64,000 nt of DNA from NCBI RefSeq assembly GCF_023343835.1, contig NC_064433.1:70268032-70332031 (forward strand), read 5' to 3'. Position numbers and translations under genes: made by a program. The notes below the pieces were generated by a model that did no database searches, was not told the origin of the DNA, and was given only the letters and a program-made list of their open reading frames with translations. Positions 1 to 13,100 of the stretch are shown here, in pieces; within the stretch, counting starts at the first letter, position 1; each line of letters opens with the position of its first letter. The stretch is from Lagopus muta (Eukaryota > Chordata > Aves > Galliformes > Phasianidae).

Positions 1-3000
1 AACCTCATGTAAAAACAGATAGGAAGCTGCTATTTACTGCTTTGCTAAGCAGGAGCATCTGTAAAGCTTTTCTTAGAGATGATTGAATAAGTCCTAACCT
101 TTCATAACTTTTCAACAGTAGGCAGCATTGGATTGTATCAGTTTTTAGGAGCTATGCAGCTGGTACCACCAAAGTTCTGGATTTGCTTCAGTGACCTATA
201 TTGCTTCTCTTCCCCTCATCTCTCTGAAGAGCGTGGATATTTGCTCAGTGCAATGCACTTGTACATCTCCTGTAAGTTCTTAACTTTCTGTACAAGAAAA
301 ACAAACTTCACATGAAGTAACTCTTGCATCTCAGCACATACAATTCAGACAAGAGCAGAGTAGTAGTCATAACCAAGAAATCAGTTGTTCTTGAAATTAG
401 GTCTACAGATGTTTATCTTCCCTTTAGTTGCCATAGGAATCCCTAGAGAAATACTTAATTTTTCTTTTTTCCACTTGCTCTTGAAACTTCATGGACCCTA
501 TGATTTTCAACAAAGCTTAGTATAGATTTCCATATAGACACTATTTTCTGAGGTGCCTGTTAGCATTCTGCTGACACTGCTGGTTCTCCAACACAAGTTT
601 CCTATTTTGTGCTGAGGAGCCAGGTATCAACATCCAAGTCCATCTGGAAAGCAAGTTAACATCTATCCTGCCAAAATAATTGGGGCCAAGATACAGGTGA
701 TTCAAACAATGGATATTCATCACATGCTATTAAATTGGAAGTGTGCTCCCTGGCACAATTTTAGTCCCTGTAAACTCTCTCCTAGAAAATGCCTGAGAAT
801 ATTTATTCTTCTAAAGTTCAGCCTATGGACAGTAAAACCATCTGACCTGTATGTGCGAGCTCACTTGAGTTCAGATCTGAAGAGCAGCCTAATTTTCCTC
901 ACACAACTGCCTATGTTGGCACAGTTCTTGGTCTACTTTTCTTTCAGTTACAGAGCCAGTGGAAAACAGTGTGGAGAAGGGGCTGTTCTTCCCACCACTG
1001 GCACATCATGCCAGCCTAACTGCTGTCTAAGTTACTGATCACAAAACTTCCACTTAGATGTTACACCTCAGTCTGTGTAAGTATTCTGCATATAGTGCTA
1101 GTTATCATCCTTTTAGTAATAAAAGAAGAGAAAACGGATGCTTCCTTTCTTCTTATTCAGCTCTATTTGCCTAGTAGGAACTAACAGGTTTACCATAGCT
1201 GTTTTTTGTTGTTGTTGACTTTCATTTAAGATCATGGAAGGAATTTGGGCTTCTACTAACCATGGCTATTATATGTTGCATTTGTCTTCAAGAACCAGCT
1301 GTACGCTGTAGCGCTACTTCCAAGTTTAGAAAACTGCATCTTTGATATGTGCTTGGTAACTGTCCCAGTAGAGATTATTTAATCACTAAACAGCAGTGAC
1401 ACCTATCTCTAATGAGCAGCCTGTAGCAGATGTGTTATCTCACACAAAACTGAGAAGTTCTGCTATTCCGGGCATTTCCTTTGACGGCCAACCTAAATGA
1501 TGAAGACTTCTTACGCAGTGTCTGAAGAGAAACTTATCTTCAGCGTGTCAGTGGTAGAATGGAAATAAAGCCCAAGTCCTACCTTTCTGTTGACAAGCTA
1601 TGTTGGGTTTGAAGTTTGTGCTATCTTCTGTCACAGAGAAGGTAAAGAAGCAGTGCAGTTCACATTAAAAAATAAAATAAAAAAAAAGTATTAAAGTATT
1701 GTTTTTCAAAGACTGCATGTCCTTAAGTCAATTTTTATTTTTCTTTAAGCAACTGTAGTAGAAAAGAAAAACTGCCAGACAGTTTTGCAACACTTCTTTA
1801 GCATAATAAAAAATGAGATAAACATAAATAGGATTAGAAAATAAGTGGTGAATAGCTTTGAATCACATTTCAAAAAGTGAAGTAATTTTTTTTTAATATT
1901 AGTAAATTTATAGAGAATAAATTACATATTGTTTATTTTTCATCCTGCACAACTGTTGCTTTGCTAAAGTTTGTGGGAGTTTTTTGTCTGCTCGTTCATC
2001 TTAATTGTTCTTATGAGCAAAGTATTTAGATTTGGTCAAAATATTTATGATACATTGTCTCAGCCTGTAAAATAGAAACAGGAGCAGTAAGCTATTTTAC
2101 ACCCCATCTTTATCTGGGTTAACTCTAAAACTCAGGGTGAATTTATCAAATTAGTATTTGTTTATGTTTCTAGCAGATCTCTTTTTTCAGCTCATCTCAG
2201 AACAGGATTGCTGCACATATAGTTAGATATTTGGGTAATGCTTTTTTAAGGAGGTTGTCATGTTGGAAAAGCATTGTGAATTGTCCAGCTAAGGATGGGA
2301 TTAGTTACTGAACAGTACATTACTTTCGTACTACACTGATACAGCTTTCTGTTGGGCCAAGCATGTGTTTAGTCTTAGATCTTTGGGGAAAATAAAGTTT
2401 GCAGAGTGTTTTATTTCTGAGCTATTTATTGTACCGTTGTTCTTTTTCTCTTTTAAAGTTTTGAATTTGATCTTTGTAGAAGGCTTTTAGGTTTTCCTGT
2501 ATGTTTTCCTTTAGTTTACATTTAATCTAGGTCACATTAGAAAAATAAACTGCTTTTTGCATTTGCATAAACTTTGGAAGAAGTGAATATTTTTGGCTAG
2601 GCAAGCCAGAGTTTCTGTACAACTGTCTTCACAACTTAGCAGCAATAAAGCTTCAATTTGTGTTTTGCAGTGCTACAACTGGATTTAAAAGTTATTAATG
2701 CAAATGGCAGCACAACAAATTGTAACAGGTGCTTTCCAGATGTTTTAGTCTTTAGCCTTTACTTCCCTTTTCTTACATGCTACACTGGGAATAGTAAAAA
2801 CAAACCTGGAAAGTATTGTCCACAGGTTGGATTTGAGGAATCTCCTCATGGTTAAACATGGTAAAATCAGGCTATATCTGCTGACACCATAGGGCCAATA
2901 AGGTTCAGCAGTGTAACTCAACTCAAATCAGACAAGCTAATATCTTACCTACCTGTGGGGTTTCTTCTGGATGAAATACAGCTTTCTGGAGCCCTCACTG

Positions 3001-6000
3001 TGTTAGTTTCTCACCTCTGGGAACTGGCCTTAAGCTCTTGTCTTGGAAAATTTGCTGTCAAAAAAACAAAACATGGTTTTCCAACAAAGGTGTGGAATTG
3101 TCATAAAAGCTCCACTAGGAACAGAAGTGAATTAAGATTAAGATGATCATTGCCCAATTCTGAGTTGGGAAAAGGCAACAAACTGCCCTGTCTACCACCA
3201 GAGTCCTTGAAGAGGGAAAACCACACTGATACTTTGGAAGAGAAGTAAAACAAATGTTGCTTTTTTGGTGTTAGTGTATATGATACCTCTCTATTGTGAA
3301 CCCATAAGGTGTCCCAAGATGAGCATATTGGGTTTGGGCCGGTAATTGGATGCAGGATGCTTCTTGTTTTGCTACAGAACATTTTACCATTATATTTGAC
3401 AAAACAGTAGTGCAGTGTCACATGAGCATGGTGATGGGGCTCATTGTCGTGCGTGGAACTCCTTGGCACCTCTATAATTCCTTAGTGAGCCATTAAAGCA
3501 GGACTATTGCTACTGCAGTGATGATCATCTAACTTCCTTCTGCTTTTCATTGTTTTTGTGAAATAAACCATCCAATGCCAAAACATAACTTTTGTTCCAT
3601 TTAAGAAGTTATGAGCATAAGTTGTGAATCAGGAGATGCCCAACTATATGTAATACAAACGATTTTAAGAAAGAACATAGGTGCTCCTGCAGCTGGTTTG
3701 GCTGCATGAGCATGCTTTGTGTGCATATGCACTAACTTTTGAAAATAAGAGTTTTTAACTTGTTTAGAAGTTTTCATGTTTTGTTAGTTTTCAATAGCCC
3801 CTGCAGACATTTGAGCTGTACTGGAGAGTAGAGATGGTATGTACTTCTTCAGAACAGATAAAATTGTTCACATTTTCAAAACCTATCAGACCAGACACTA
3901 TTAAATTGTTTGCTTGAGCTCTGCTCTATATACTTGAAGACACTGGAGACAGAAGACCTCTATGACTGCTTTCCCATCTGGACTGTATAGGCAACTCTTT
4001 CTGTATGTGTGTACAAGTTTTCTGAAGGTTTAAATTCTTGACTAATGCTGGTAATAACTGCAGTGCCAATTCAGACAGAAGAATGCTGGAAAAGTGGAAA
4101 AACAATGATACCCTGGGATTGTAGAAAGATGAGATCACTCATGGATATGTTGAATGCTAATATTATGTGACTGCTGATGACCATACCTTCCCAGGGGCAG
4201 AATCACTCACTCAACTTTCAGTGGCTAAAGAGAAAAGTTTCTGGATACAACTCCTAAAGCTGCAAGAATAATTTGTCCAGGGATAGGTTCATTTTCATTT
4301 GACAGATTTTTCAGTGCTCTGCTTGAAGAGCAAGAGAATCAAGGCGATTCAGTATGCTTCTACTTCCAGTGATTCAGAAAAAAAACAATAAAACTACAGA
4401 AAATGAATTTTAGAAAGTACCTCCAAACCACAAGACTGCAGAAAAATACTAAGAGGCTGGAGAGAAAGACACAACTCATATACTTTCCTTTTGAATTACA
4501 AGATACTTGCCTGTGTTGCCTTTCTTCTCTCCTCTTCCAAAAATATAACTCTATAAAACACTGCTGCATGACTTAGAGGCTGTTTGGGATTTGCTCTCCT
4601 TGAATTACTGCAAGTGATGTTGTACAGAAGTGGAGACCTCAAGACTTCTGTGGAACACTTTGGGGGTCGCTTAATGGTACAACATCTGAACACAAAGTGT
4701 TAGCTTGCATGACTGCTCTTAAAATCTCTTTTCCATCTTTTGCACATTTACTTTCTTCCTTGTTCGACATTAGTCTTTCTGGATAGCATTTTCCTGTTTT
4801 CAGCACTAACGGCACTATTATAGCTAATAACCCAGGACTTTGAATGATTTGAAAGACACAGTTGTTAGTCTGCAGCTTTCTTCTGCACATGAGTTCTTAA
4901 GTAGCCTCTTTCTTATTTTAGATACAATACTATGGATTTGGTTTTAAATCATGGTAAAATGCTAATAGAGTGGGTGACTACCCATTGGCCTTGACAGAGA
5001 TTATAAAATACTTGTTTTTAGTTCTTTTTAAAGCATGTTTCTTTCTAAATGAGCCTTTAGTAGTCTTACAGAAAGGCAAAAACAGTATGTTTGTTAGAAT
5101 TGCAAGTAGAAAGGCCAATAAGAGCATACCTTACCTTTGAATAGTAAGACATGAATTTTTGTAGGAGAAATGTTACATAGTTCTGGTTTCTGTTCTGCAT
5201 GGATATAGCAAAACTCAAGCAAAAAATTCTAGAAAGTTTTAAAAACTGAGACTTTGTTTCAAGAATAATCCCTGAGTACAGTGCATTGTACTCGAGGTTC
5301 AATGTATATTGTGCAAGAACATTTCACAGAAGAGACAGATATCAGAGTTGAGTAAGGGGAAGCAAAAAAGCTTTTTCATTCTTTGTGCAAAGGGACAGCA
5401 GAGTGAGATGTAAGACTTGATGGCATGCTTTTTTAAAAGCAACTTGATAAAATAGAAGCATGAAAGCATTTAATTTGTGAAGCAGAATTATAAAACAGAA
5501 CATACATGGAAAAGCAAAGGAGAAAAAGCCGAATTACTGATATCCATTATGTGTAGGGGGAGAAGAAAGAAGGAATCAAATGTGAAATTGAGCTGGCAAT
5601 TTGGTATCTTCATTAGCATCATTGGAAAAGAAGGATTTTGATGCGTGTATGCTCATCATAGTGAGTTTTCATAGCATGTAGACGTTGCATGACATGACAC
5701 ATCCAGTGTGATATGGTGGAAAAAAGCATTATTCGCTGGTTTCTGTCTCATTGGCTTGTTTCATAGTAGCACATAGCTGCTGAACTTTTGAAAGATAACA
5801 TGAAACATAGCAGGAAGCAAGAGTTTGCTTTTTTTTTTTCCTTCTCTTTTCCTTTTTTTTTAAGAAGTGGATTTTATTCTCGTCTTCCTCTAGTAAAGCA
5901 ATGTTTCTATGGGAAGTCAATGATTAAATCAACACAAACGTTTATCCAACTTCTCATGCTCCTGTTGCCTATGAGACTTGAATAATTTATTCAGTCTGAT

Positions 6001-8898
6001 ACCATATATAAGGACAAGATAAAAATGAATTCTGATTTTTAAATACCTCATCAATTGGTCTATATTTTTAAATACATCATGTCTTTGATTTATTCCATGA
6101 CATTTTTGCCAACATACAGTATTTTTAGTGCAAGAAGTTAAAAGTAATCTTCTGGTTCATTTTGATCAAAGAGTTTCAAGATTTAATCATATTCTGCACA
6201 TTCTGCAATCCCAAAAGTAACTCCTATTTCATTTTCTCCAGTAAGTCACTGAATGCTAGAAATAAATGCTTGCACCTATAGAAAGGGTTTGAGGGGATGG
6301 AAAGGTGGGTCTGTTTTGTTCAGATGACACAGTCATGAGTTCTAGAAAGCTGGTCAACCTTTGAGTTACGTGACTACAGTCATGTTTGTGCAAAGGTACT
6401 TTGCACAACTTTTCATTATATTTCTGAAGGAAAGTGGCAGTAATGCTTCTAGAAGAGCAGGGGAAACAAGTCATGAATTAGGTATGTGCTAGCAATACCC
6501 TCTAAGCAGCAGCAGCTTTGAGCCAGCCAGGTTCTCCAACATGCCCAGGAATGTCCACACTTGTCCAAAGAACTCCAGAGAGGATTTCCAGAGTTCTCTG
6601 CCTGAGTTTGAACATCAAAGTGTGCAGCCCAGAAATGAGGCCAGTGTTTTGCTGTCAGAGTTCCCACACCATTTATACATTTTGTTCATTCAGAATTTCA
6701 TACAGATTGCTTCCTTGGAGAGAGATCCTAAGGTAGGGAATGTGGACAAGAACTACCAGAGGGACTTATTCTTAGACAGATTCTTGTTCACCAGCTTGCA
6801 AACCTGCTTTTGTAGTCATTCTTCTTTATGCCTACCATGGATCTCACATCTATTTTTGAAGAATAAAATGGCTTCACCAACTTTTCTGTTCTGCTGGCTG
6901 GGGGTGCTGTACAAATGGGCATAGTGCAGCCTAAAGCTGAGGAGGTAACTGAACACTCTATTCCACTTTCTGTGCACATAGTTAGGTCTAGTCTATTATG
7001 TAAACCTGTGTAGCACCACAGATCGTATTTATTAGTGATTAAAGGCTGTTTTGTTTCATGCTGAGCTAAATATATGCAGGTAACACTAGTGCATGAACTG
7101 AGTATATAATGAATTCCTAGTTTATAAATCTAAGTTGTAGACAAAGGAACTAAGATGCTGATGTCAGGTGAAATTAAGGGCTTATGGCGGGAGTAAGAAA
7201 TCCAGATATATAAGTAACTAAATGAGTAGAAAAGAAGGTGCTTATGGGAATGTTGTTATCAAAATGTTATTATCAAGATAGGTTTTTGGAATTCCACTTG
7301 TAGACCTGAACATCTGAATGATACCTGAAAGGAACTTTTCTTAGTGTTCTTCGTGGAATTCATTTTAGTTATTCATGAAGATGTGAGGAGAACATCATAT
7401 TATAATAAAGTGCAAAAAAAAAAAGTATTGGCCAGTTTCAGATTCTATGGAAATATATGATTATGTAATACAGAAAATTAATATGAATTTATGAGACAGA
7501 AAGTTGCTTCCAATATGGGATAGTATTCAAAATGCATACAGTAAGTGAGGTTTTAGATCTAATGTTCACGGTTGGAATTTCTTTTATTGTCCCCCTGACA
7601 ACATTTGAATAAGCATCTCCAAGAAGGCAATGGTAAAGTTCTTCTTCACTTCTTACTTTTTGAAACAGTCCCTCATATTAGAGACAGTGATACTAAGTCA
7701 GAGGCACTAAATTTACAGAACTCTTGCATAGAGTTAAAAGGTACTGCCAAATTCAGCTGAATGCATGCTTTGCTGAAATAAAGACTCTTACTCCTAGATA
7801 ATTGCATCCTGGTCGAATAGAATACTACCTTTTGAAAATACTGTGCAAGCTCCTATATAAGTACTGCCAAAATTTGCTACTGAAAAATCCTGCAACATTT
7901 CCCGTTCCTTTGGAAAAAATCTCTGTGGCTAGTATTTCAAGTTCTAAGAGGTACAGAAGGAAGTCAGGTGGGGAAAGGATACATGTTCAAGCAGATGAAT
8001 CTCCTGTGGGAGGCTAAAGCCAGTTCTTATCACAAAAGTAATGCCCATCTGAAAACCAAAGTCTGTTCAATAGCCTCCCACTGTCTTCTGAAAAACGTGG
8101 TTTTGTCAGGACAGGCATGGGGTTCTGACATGTCCTTGGAGTTTAAATGTTGTCTCGGCTTTCTCAGTATGTGAAAGAGATTTCATGTCATCTGTGCTGA
8201 CGACAACTTTGAAAACTCGTTTGTTTTAACAATGTTTCCTTCTCAGTAGTCTCGTCGTTAATCCGGTCAGAAAGCCTGGAGAATAACTGAGAATTGGTGT
8301 TTTACAGGAAAGTAAGGCATTAACTTCAGTTGGAAATAGAGTATTTAACTAAAGAATTCAAATGTTTGCGTGTACAAAGAAAATGTCTGTGTATCAGAAG
8401 GGAAAATAACGGTCCTGAGAGACTGATAACATATTGCTTAACCTTGTACTGTGTAATCATAGTTACTTAATGATCGCAGGTTTGATTCTGTTATAGCTGC
8501 TTGTAGTTCCCAGTCTACTTCCTCTTCTTCAATTCAACCGTGGTATTGCTCTCTATTGCAAATGTTTGTTTCCAGACGTATATTTATGTTGCTAGGATGA
8601 AGATTTGGTTGCCTTTCACTCACCTGTTTTGCACTTGCCTTATCTCATCTGACCAGACTACTTTTGCCTTTAGAAAGGAGTAAAAATACCAGTACTCAAA
8701 AGCAATGCTATAAGAAGGAGCAGTGCCTGCGTACAGAGGTTTATTATTTAAGAGGTTTGATTACAGAAAATAAGGGTTGGGTTTTTTTTTTTTTGCTTTG
8801 TTTTAATGTAACAATGGACTGTGTCACATCCTCTTAAAATGTACGGAGCTGTGTGTTATGCAACTAACTTTAGTGTAATAGATTGCACTGCTGACTGT
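1..8898. other. AT-rich intergenic or intronic DNA, no gene seen
   Basis: I read both strands and found no exon with convincing splice signals, no RNA gene and no recognisable transposon. The longest open frames (about 120 codons, for example the minus-strand frame at 3,101-3,469) have no recognisable domain and are what chance gives in DNA of this composition. Only short T-rich tracts stand out: 5,830-5,862 (T/C) and about 8,779-8,794 (poly-T just before the first CR1 copy). The stretch could be distal flank or intron of a gene outside the window. Confidence 0.6.
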
Positions 8899-9496
8899 AT
8901 CACGGGCTGCATCAAAAGTGGTGTGGCAGGAGGGGTGAGGAAGGTGACTGTGCCCTCTGCTCTGCCTTCACGAGGCCCCATCCGCAGTACTGAATCCAGG
9001 CCTGGGGCCCCAGCACAGGAGGGATGTGGAGCTGTTGGAGCAGGGCCAGAGGGGGGCCACAAAGATGATCAGAAGGCTGGAACATCTCTTCTGTATGGAA
9101 AAGGTGAGGGAGCTGGGCTTGTTCAACCTGGAGAAGAGAAAACTCTGAGGAGATCTTACTGTAGCCTTCCAATACTTAAAGGGAGCTTATAAACAGAAAG
9201 GAGATATTCTTTTCAGAAGGGTAGTTAGTGATAGGACCAGGGGGAATGGCTTTAAACTAAAAGAAGGGAGATTTAGGTAGATGTCATAAGGAAGATTTTA
9301 ATCAGAAGGTGGTGGGGCACTGAAGAGCTTCTCTGTGCCCAGAGAAGCTGTGGACACCCCACCTCTGGAGGTATTCAAGGCCAGGTTTCATGGGGCCCTC
9401 AGCAGCCTGATCTATTAGCAGGCAACTCTGTCCAGGGCACAAGGTTGGAACAAAACAGTCTTTAAGGTCCCTCCAACCCAATCCATTCTATGATAC
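8899..9496 (+). mobile_element. CR1 LINE fragment, 5'-truncated, plus orientation
   Basis: The 3' portion of a CR1 non-LTR retrotransposon: the end of ORF2, downstream of the reverse transcriptase catalytic motifs, plus the short 3' UTR. It opens with the GCIK-type residues of ORF2, passes through the ATKMIR-like segment (here in shifted frames) around 9,055-9,075 and reaches the typical last block, a purine-rich TTGGAA stretch followed by the CCAACCCAATCCATTCTATGAT-type tail at about 9,470-9,495. The reading frame is broken by indels and stops, so it is a dead fossil. A 123-codon ATG frame runs across it but is not the ORF2 frame throughout. The lack of a 5' half is normal for CR1. Confidence 0.92.
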
Positions 9497-9940
9497 CCTG
9501 TCTTTTTTACAGTGTTTTTAAAATCTTTTGCCTTATTCTTGACAAAGGTTGAGAGATGTTACTGCAGTGTCGTCTGAACTTCTAAACAAAAAATAAATCC
9601 CACAGTTGTTTATCATTTGCTTTTGCTTGCTGTTCTCATTTCCCATTTTGAAGTTTCTCAAACATTAACTAAGAGTTTAAAAGCTTGCTTACTGAAATGC
9701 TTGGCACTATTTTTGAAACAGACTCTTAGTGGGGTCTGTTAGCTATCTCAAACTTCTGAAATGCACTATTGTCAAAGTGCAAAATTTTGCTTATAGTCAG
9801 AAAATACTATTTAGTGCATTTTTTTTAACGTTCATATTGCAAACATCTGTGAAGCTAATGTAAAGATACCTAAGCTTTAGGTAACTCCTTCTCTACTGTG
9901 TAGTAGAGAAGAGCTTCTGATAATGCAGTATATTTGAATT
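9497..9940. other. Spacer between two CR1 copies
   Basis: About 440 bp of AT-rich sequence between a plus-strand and a minus-strand CR1 fragment. I see no open frame, splice pair or repeat in it. Confidence 0.6.
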
Positions 9941-10088
9941 CACAGAATCACAGAATCACAGAATTGTAGGGGTTGGAAGGGACCTCCAGAGATCATCGAG
10001 TCCAACCCCCCTGCCAAAGCAGGTTCCCTACAGCAGGTCGCACAGGTAGGCATCCAGGCAGGTCTTGAACATCTCCAGAGAAGGATTT
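9941..10088 (-). mobile_element. CR1 LINE 3' end fragment, minus orientation
   Basis: Read on the minus strand this is the last ~150 bp of a CR1 copy. On the plus strand it starts with three near-copies of the tail unit (CACAGAATCA), then a GGTTGGAAGGGACCTCC segment, then a CCAACCCCCCTGCCAAAGCAG segment. Those blocks are typical of a different CR1 subfamily from the 8.9-kb copy, which lacks the CCTACAGCAGG block. The element stops abruptly at about 10,088, where a TGTACA-rich direct repeat begins. Confidence 0.92.
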
Positions 10089-10150
10089 GTACATGTTGTA
10101 CATTTGTACATGAATATGAAGAATTGTACATGAAGAATTGTACATGTTTT
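10089..10150. repeat. TGTACA-rich local repeat with perfect 14-bp tandem duplication
   Basis: The unit TGAAGAATTGTACA occurs twice in perfect tandem (10,117-10,130 and 10,131-10,144). Five GTACA words fall inside about 60 bp, some within the palindrome TGTACA. The block begins exactly where the adjacent CR1 fragment is truncated. Confidence 0.85.
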
Positions 10151-13100
10151 TCTAGGTACAGCTTCTTCTGAAGTTGAGATCTGCGTGATGTAACTGAAAT
10201 CTAATAACTTTTTTAAAAGTGCTCCTGGAAAACTGAGCAAACAGTTTGTACTACTATATCTCATGGGCATTCTGTTTTGACTCTTTCAATCACCTCATAA
10301 AGAATCCTTCATGTTATATATCAACAGGGGACTACTTTGTTTTTGAGTGCAAAAGCAAGACAAAATTTGAAAAAAAATCCATAGCCGTTAATCAAGATGC
10401 AACCAATATATTTAAAATAAAATAACACACAGAAAAGACAGAATAAAATAGAAAGGTACAATAAATTTTAATCTATTATAGGCTTACATCAAAAGTAACT
10501 GACGTTTATCTGTTTATCAGTCACTGCATGTGTGACAAAGATGCACTGAAATCATGCATAAAAAAATGTAATCTTGCCATTACTAAGACTCTAACACTAA
10601 ATGGATCGCCAAGACAATTTGCTCTCAAATATGTTTTCCTTCAAGTCACCAAGGTAGAAACCATGCTGAATGTCTCAAATTAGTAGTGTTAATTTCCCCA
10701 GTATTTAATGGTACAAGATGTGAGGTTTCCTCGGTTGTCATATGCTAATGAGAATGAATTAGCTTATTTGTGTTTATCAAGACAGCAGCAATTTTATAAA
10801 TGTGAGCAGAAAAAAAACAGCAGCCTGAATTCTTTTGATAGATTTAAACATTTAAAAACCTTAGTGCATTTAGAAAGGTCAGCTTTCCTTTGCTTCATAT
10901 TACATATCTCATAGTATGGTCAGTTTATCACTTTTGGCAACAATTCTTATCCCAGTCAGATGTAGAATACTGCAGAGTTTTATGCTTCTACCTAAGGTTT
11001 CCATTATATGATTTTGCTGCTTCCAGGTACTTGACTTCTAAATTTGGTTTTCAATTACCATTTTTATGCTGTGACATCCATGTGTTGAGAATTTATTTCT
11101 TTTCGTGTGGAAGAAGCAGTCTTGGAAAATACTTATCAGATGGTCTGTATTACAAATTTATATAACACCTACCAGCAGAAACAAGAATGTAGTCTCAAGA
11201 GTATGCAGGTATAAGACTTGCTAAAAAAAACAGGGTTGCATGTGTTATTTTTCATTTCAGGCAGTATCCCTCTGTGGGAAAAGGCTGTAGAAATTTACTG
11301 AGATTATATAAATCTGTGCTTTTCTATGGAAATTATTTTTAAGTGTATATATTTCATTACTGTGCTTTTGTTTTAGAGCCATTTAATTAATTGATCATCT
11401 CTAATTCTTTATTGGCCAGAACTACAATATGCAACTGTTGGTAGTTAACTGCATAATAAATGCTATAGAGTGCTTTTATGAGAGCTGAAGTACATATTGT
11501 AGTACATAGTGTATATATGTTAGAATTGTTATTAGTATTTATTATTTTGAAAGCAATATGAAATACTTTGTCGTAATCTTTGCAGTTAGAGTGCACAGTA
11601 GTACAGTAGTATGCTTAAAATACTTCAGCAAATCAGAACTGACAGAACGAACTTTAACAGTTCATGAAAAATGAAGGAAAATGACTGAGTGGTTTATCTT
11701 GTTATTTTTACACACAAATATATATGCATCTGTACATATACATGTATACATATGCATAAACCTTTTTTCTTGACTGAAGCTGAATACTTTGGCAAGTGTC
11801 GAGTAGCAAAGTTTTATATGGTGCAAAGAAACTTCGGTCACAGTGTGTACAGACATGAAAATATTTCTTGAAGCAGCACTTCTGCTACTAATTTCAGTAA
11901 CAAAGCCTGTGTGCTCTTACCTACTACATGCATTCAACTCACTGATGACATTTTAGGGCACTGAGTAAACAATCAACAGTAGTATATTGTTTGAAAGGAG
12001 AAGAAAGTGACTGGAAACACTCCAGGTGGATTTATCCAGGCTACACTAATTGCCTTCCATGATAAGTCAGCTGGATGAAGCTGTGGATGAGGAAGGGAGA
12101 GCGGTAGAATATCATTTATCATAAAATTAACAAGACTTTTTTTTTAACAAAGTCTCCCAAGTATCCTTGCGTCTAATATAGGCATCCTTGGCTGTATTTG
12201 CAAGAGCATAGTCAGTAGATTGAGGGAAGATCAACCTTTCCCCTTACATGCCATTCTTTAGTCTTTATCTAGAAAACTGCATCAAGTTTACGGCCCTTGC
12301 GTATAAGAAAGGCTCTGGTAAGCAGTAGAGTAGAGAATGCCTTAGTGAGAGTGCCTTGATGAAGATGTTACAGAGAGTTGAAATCTGGAGCCTAATTCTG
12401 TACCACACTACATGCACTACAAATCTGTGCATGAGGTACAAGCTCCAGCAGCTTTCTTGTGAGGAAGAAGAGTTGAGCCCATCTTACCATGAGGCCAAGG
12501 AATAGCCTTCCTTCCATTAAAGCTGGAAGGAGGCGTGACTCAGGCTGTCCTCAGTGAGTCTGTCTGTCCTGAGGTCACTGTAAAATGCCTGGCATGAGGC
12601 CAAACATGTAGGCTTTTTCAGCCAGAGTCCCAAACTCACGTACATTGAAGGCAGGTGACACTGCAGATAGCCTCAGCTAAGGCTGGGTTTTCATTTCTGA
12701 GTATGTGCTGCCATGGAGTGGTATGATCTTATGGAGGTGGGTCAGAGAGCATGCTGGCTTCTCGGTCATATCCTGTCTCTGTTTCCATATCCAAATTGCT
12801 CTCCTAATTTGTATATTTTGGCTTATGCTTCTTTTTCAAAATATGCCATTCTTAATAATGTTAAATACCTTATGTGTTTCCATATGTAAGATTTAAAAAT
12901 GCATGTGTAGATTTTCTTGGCTAGGAATATTTAGCAAAAAAAAAAAGTCCTTTTTCCAATACAGAATGAAAATGACTGTGTGTTTGACATGAAATTACTA
13001 CTCTGACTCTAAAAATTAGCAATGTGTACAGAAGCAATTTCAGTTCTGATCCAGTTTGCTGTATTTTTTATGTCTGTTTAGAATGGAAAGTACACAGCTC

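Noticed and set aside
8821..9192. 123-codon plus-strand open frame
   Set aside because: Lies mostly in a CR1 fragment and is not in the ORF2 frame throughout; not a host gene.
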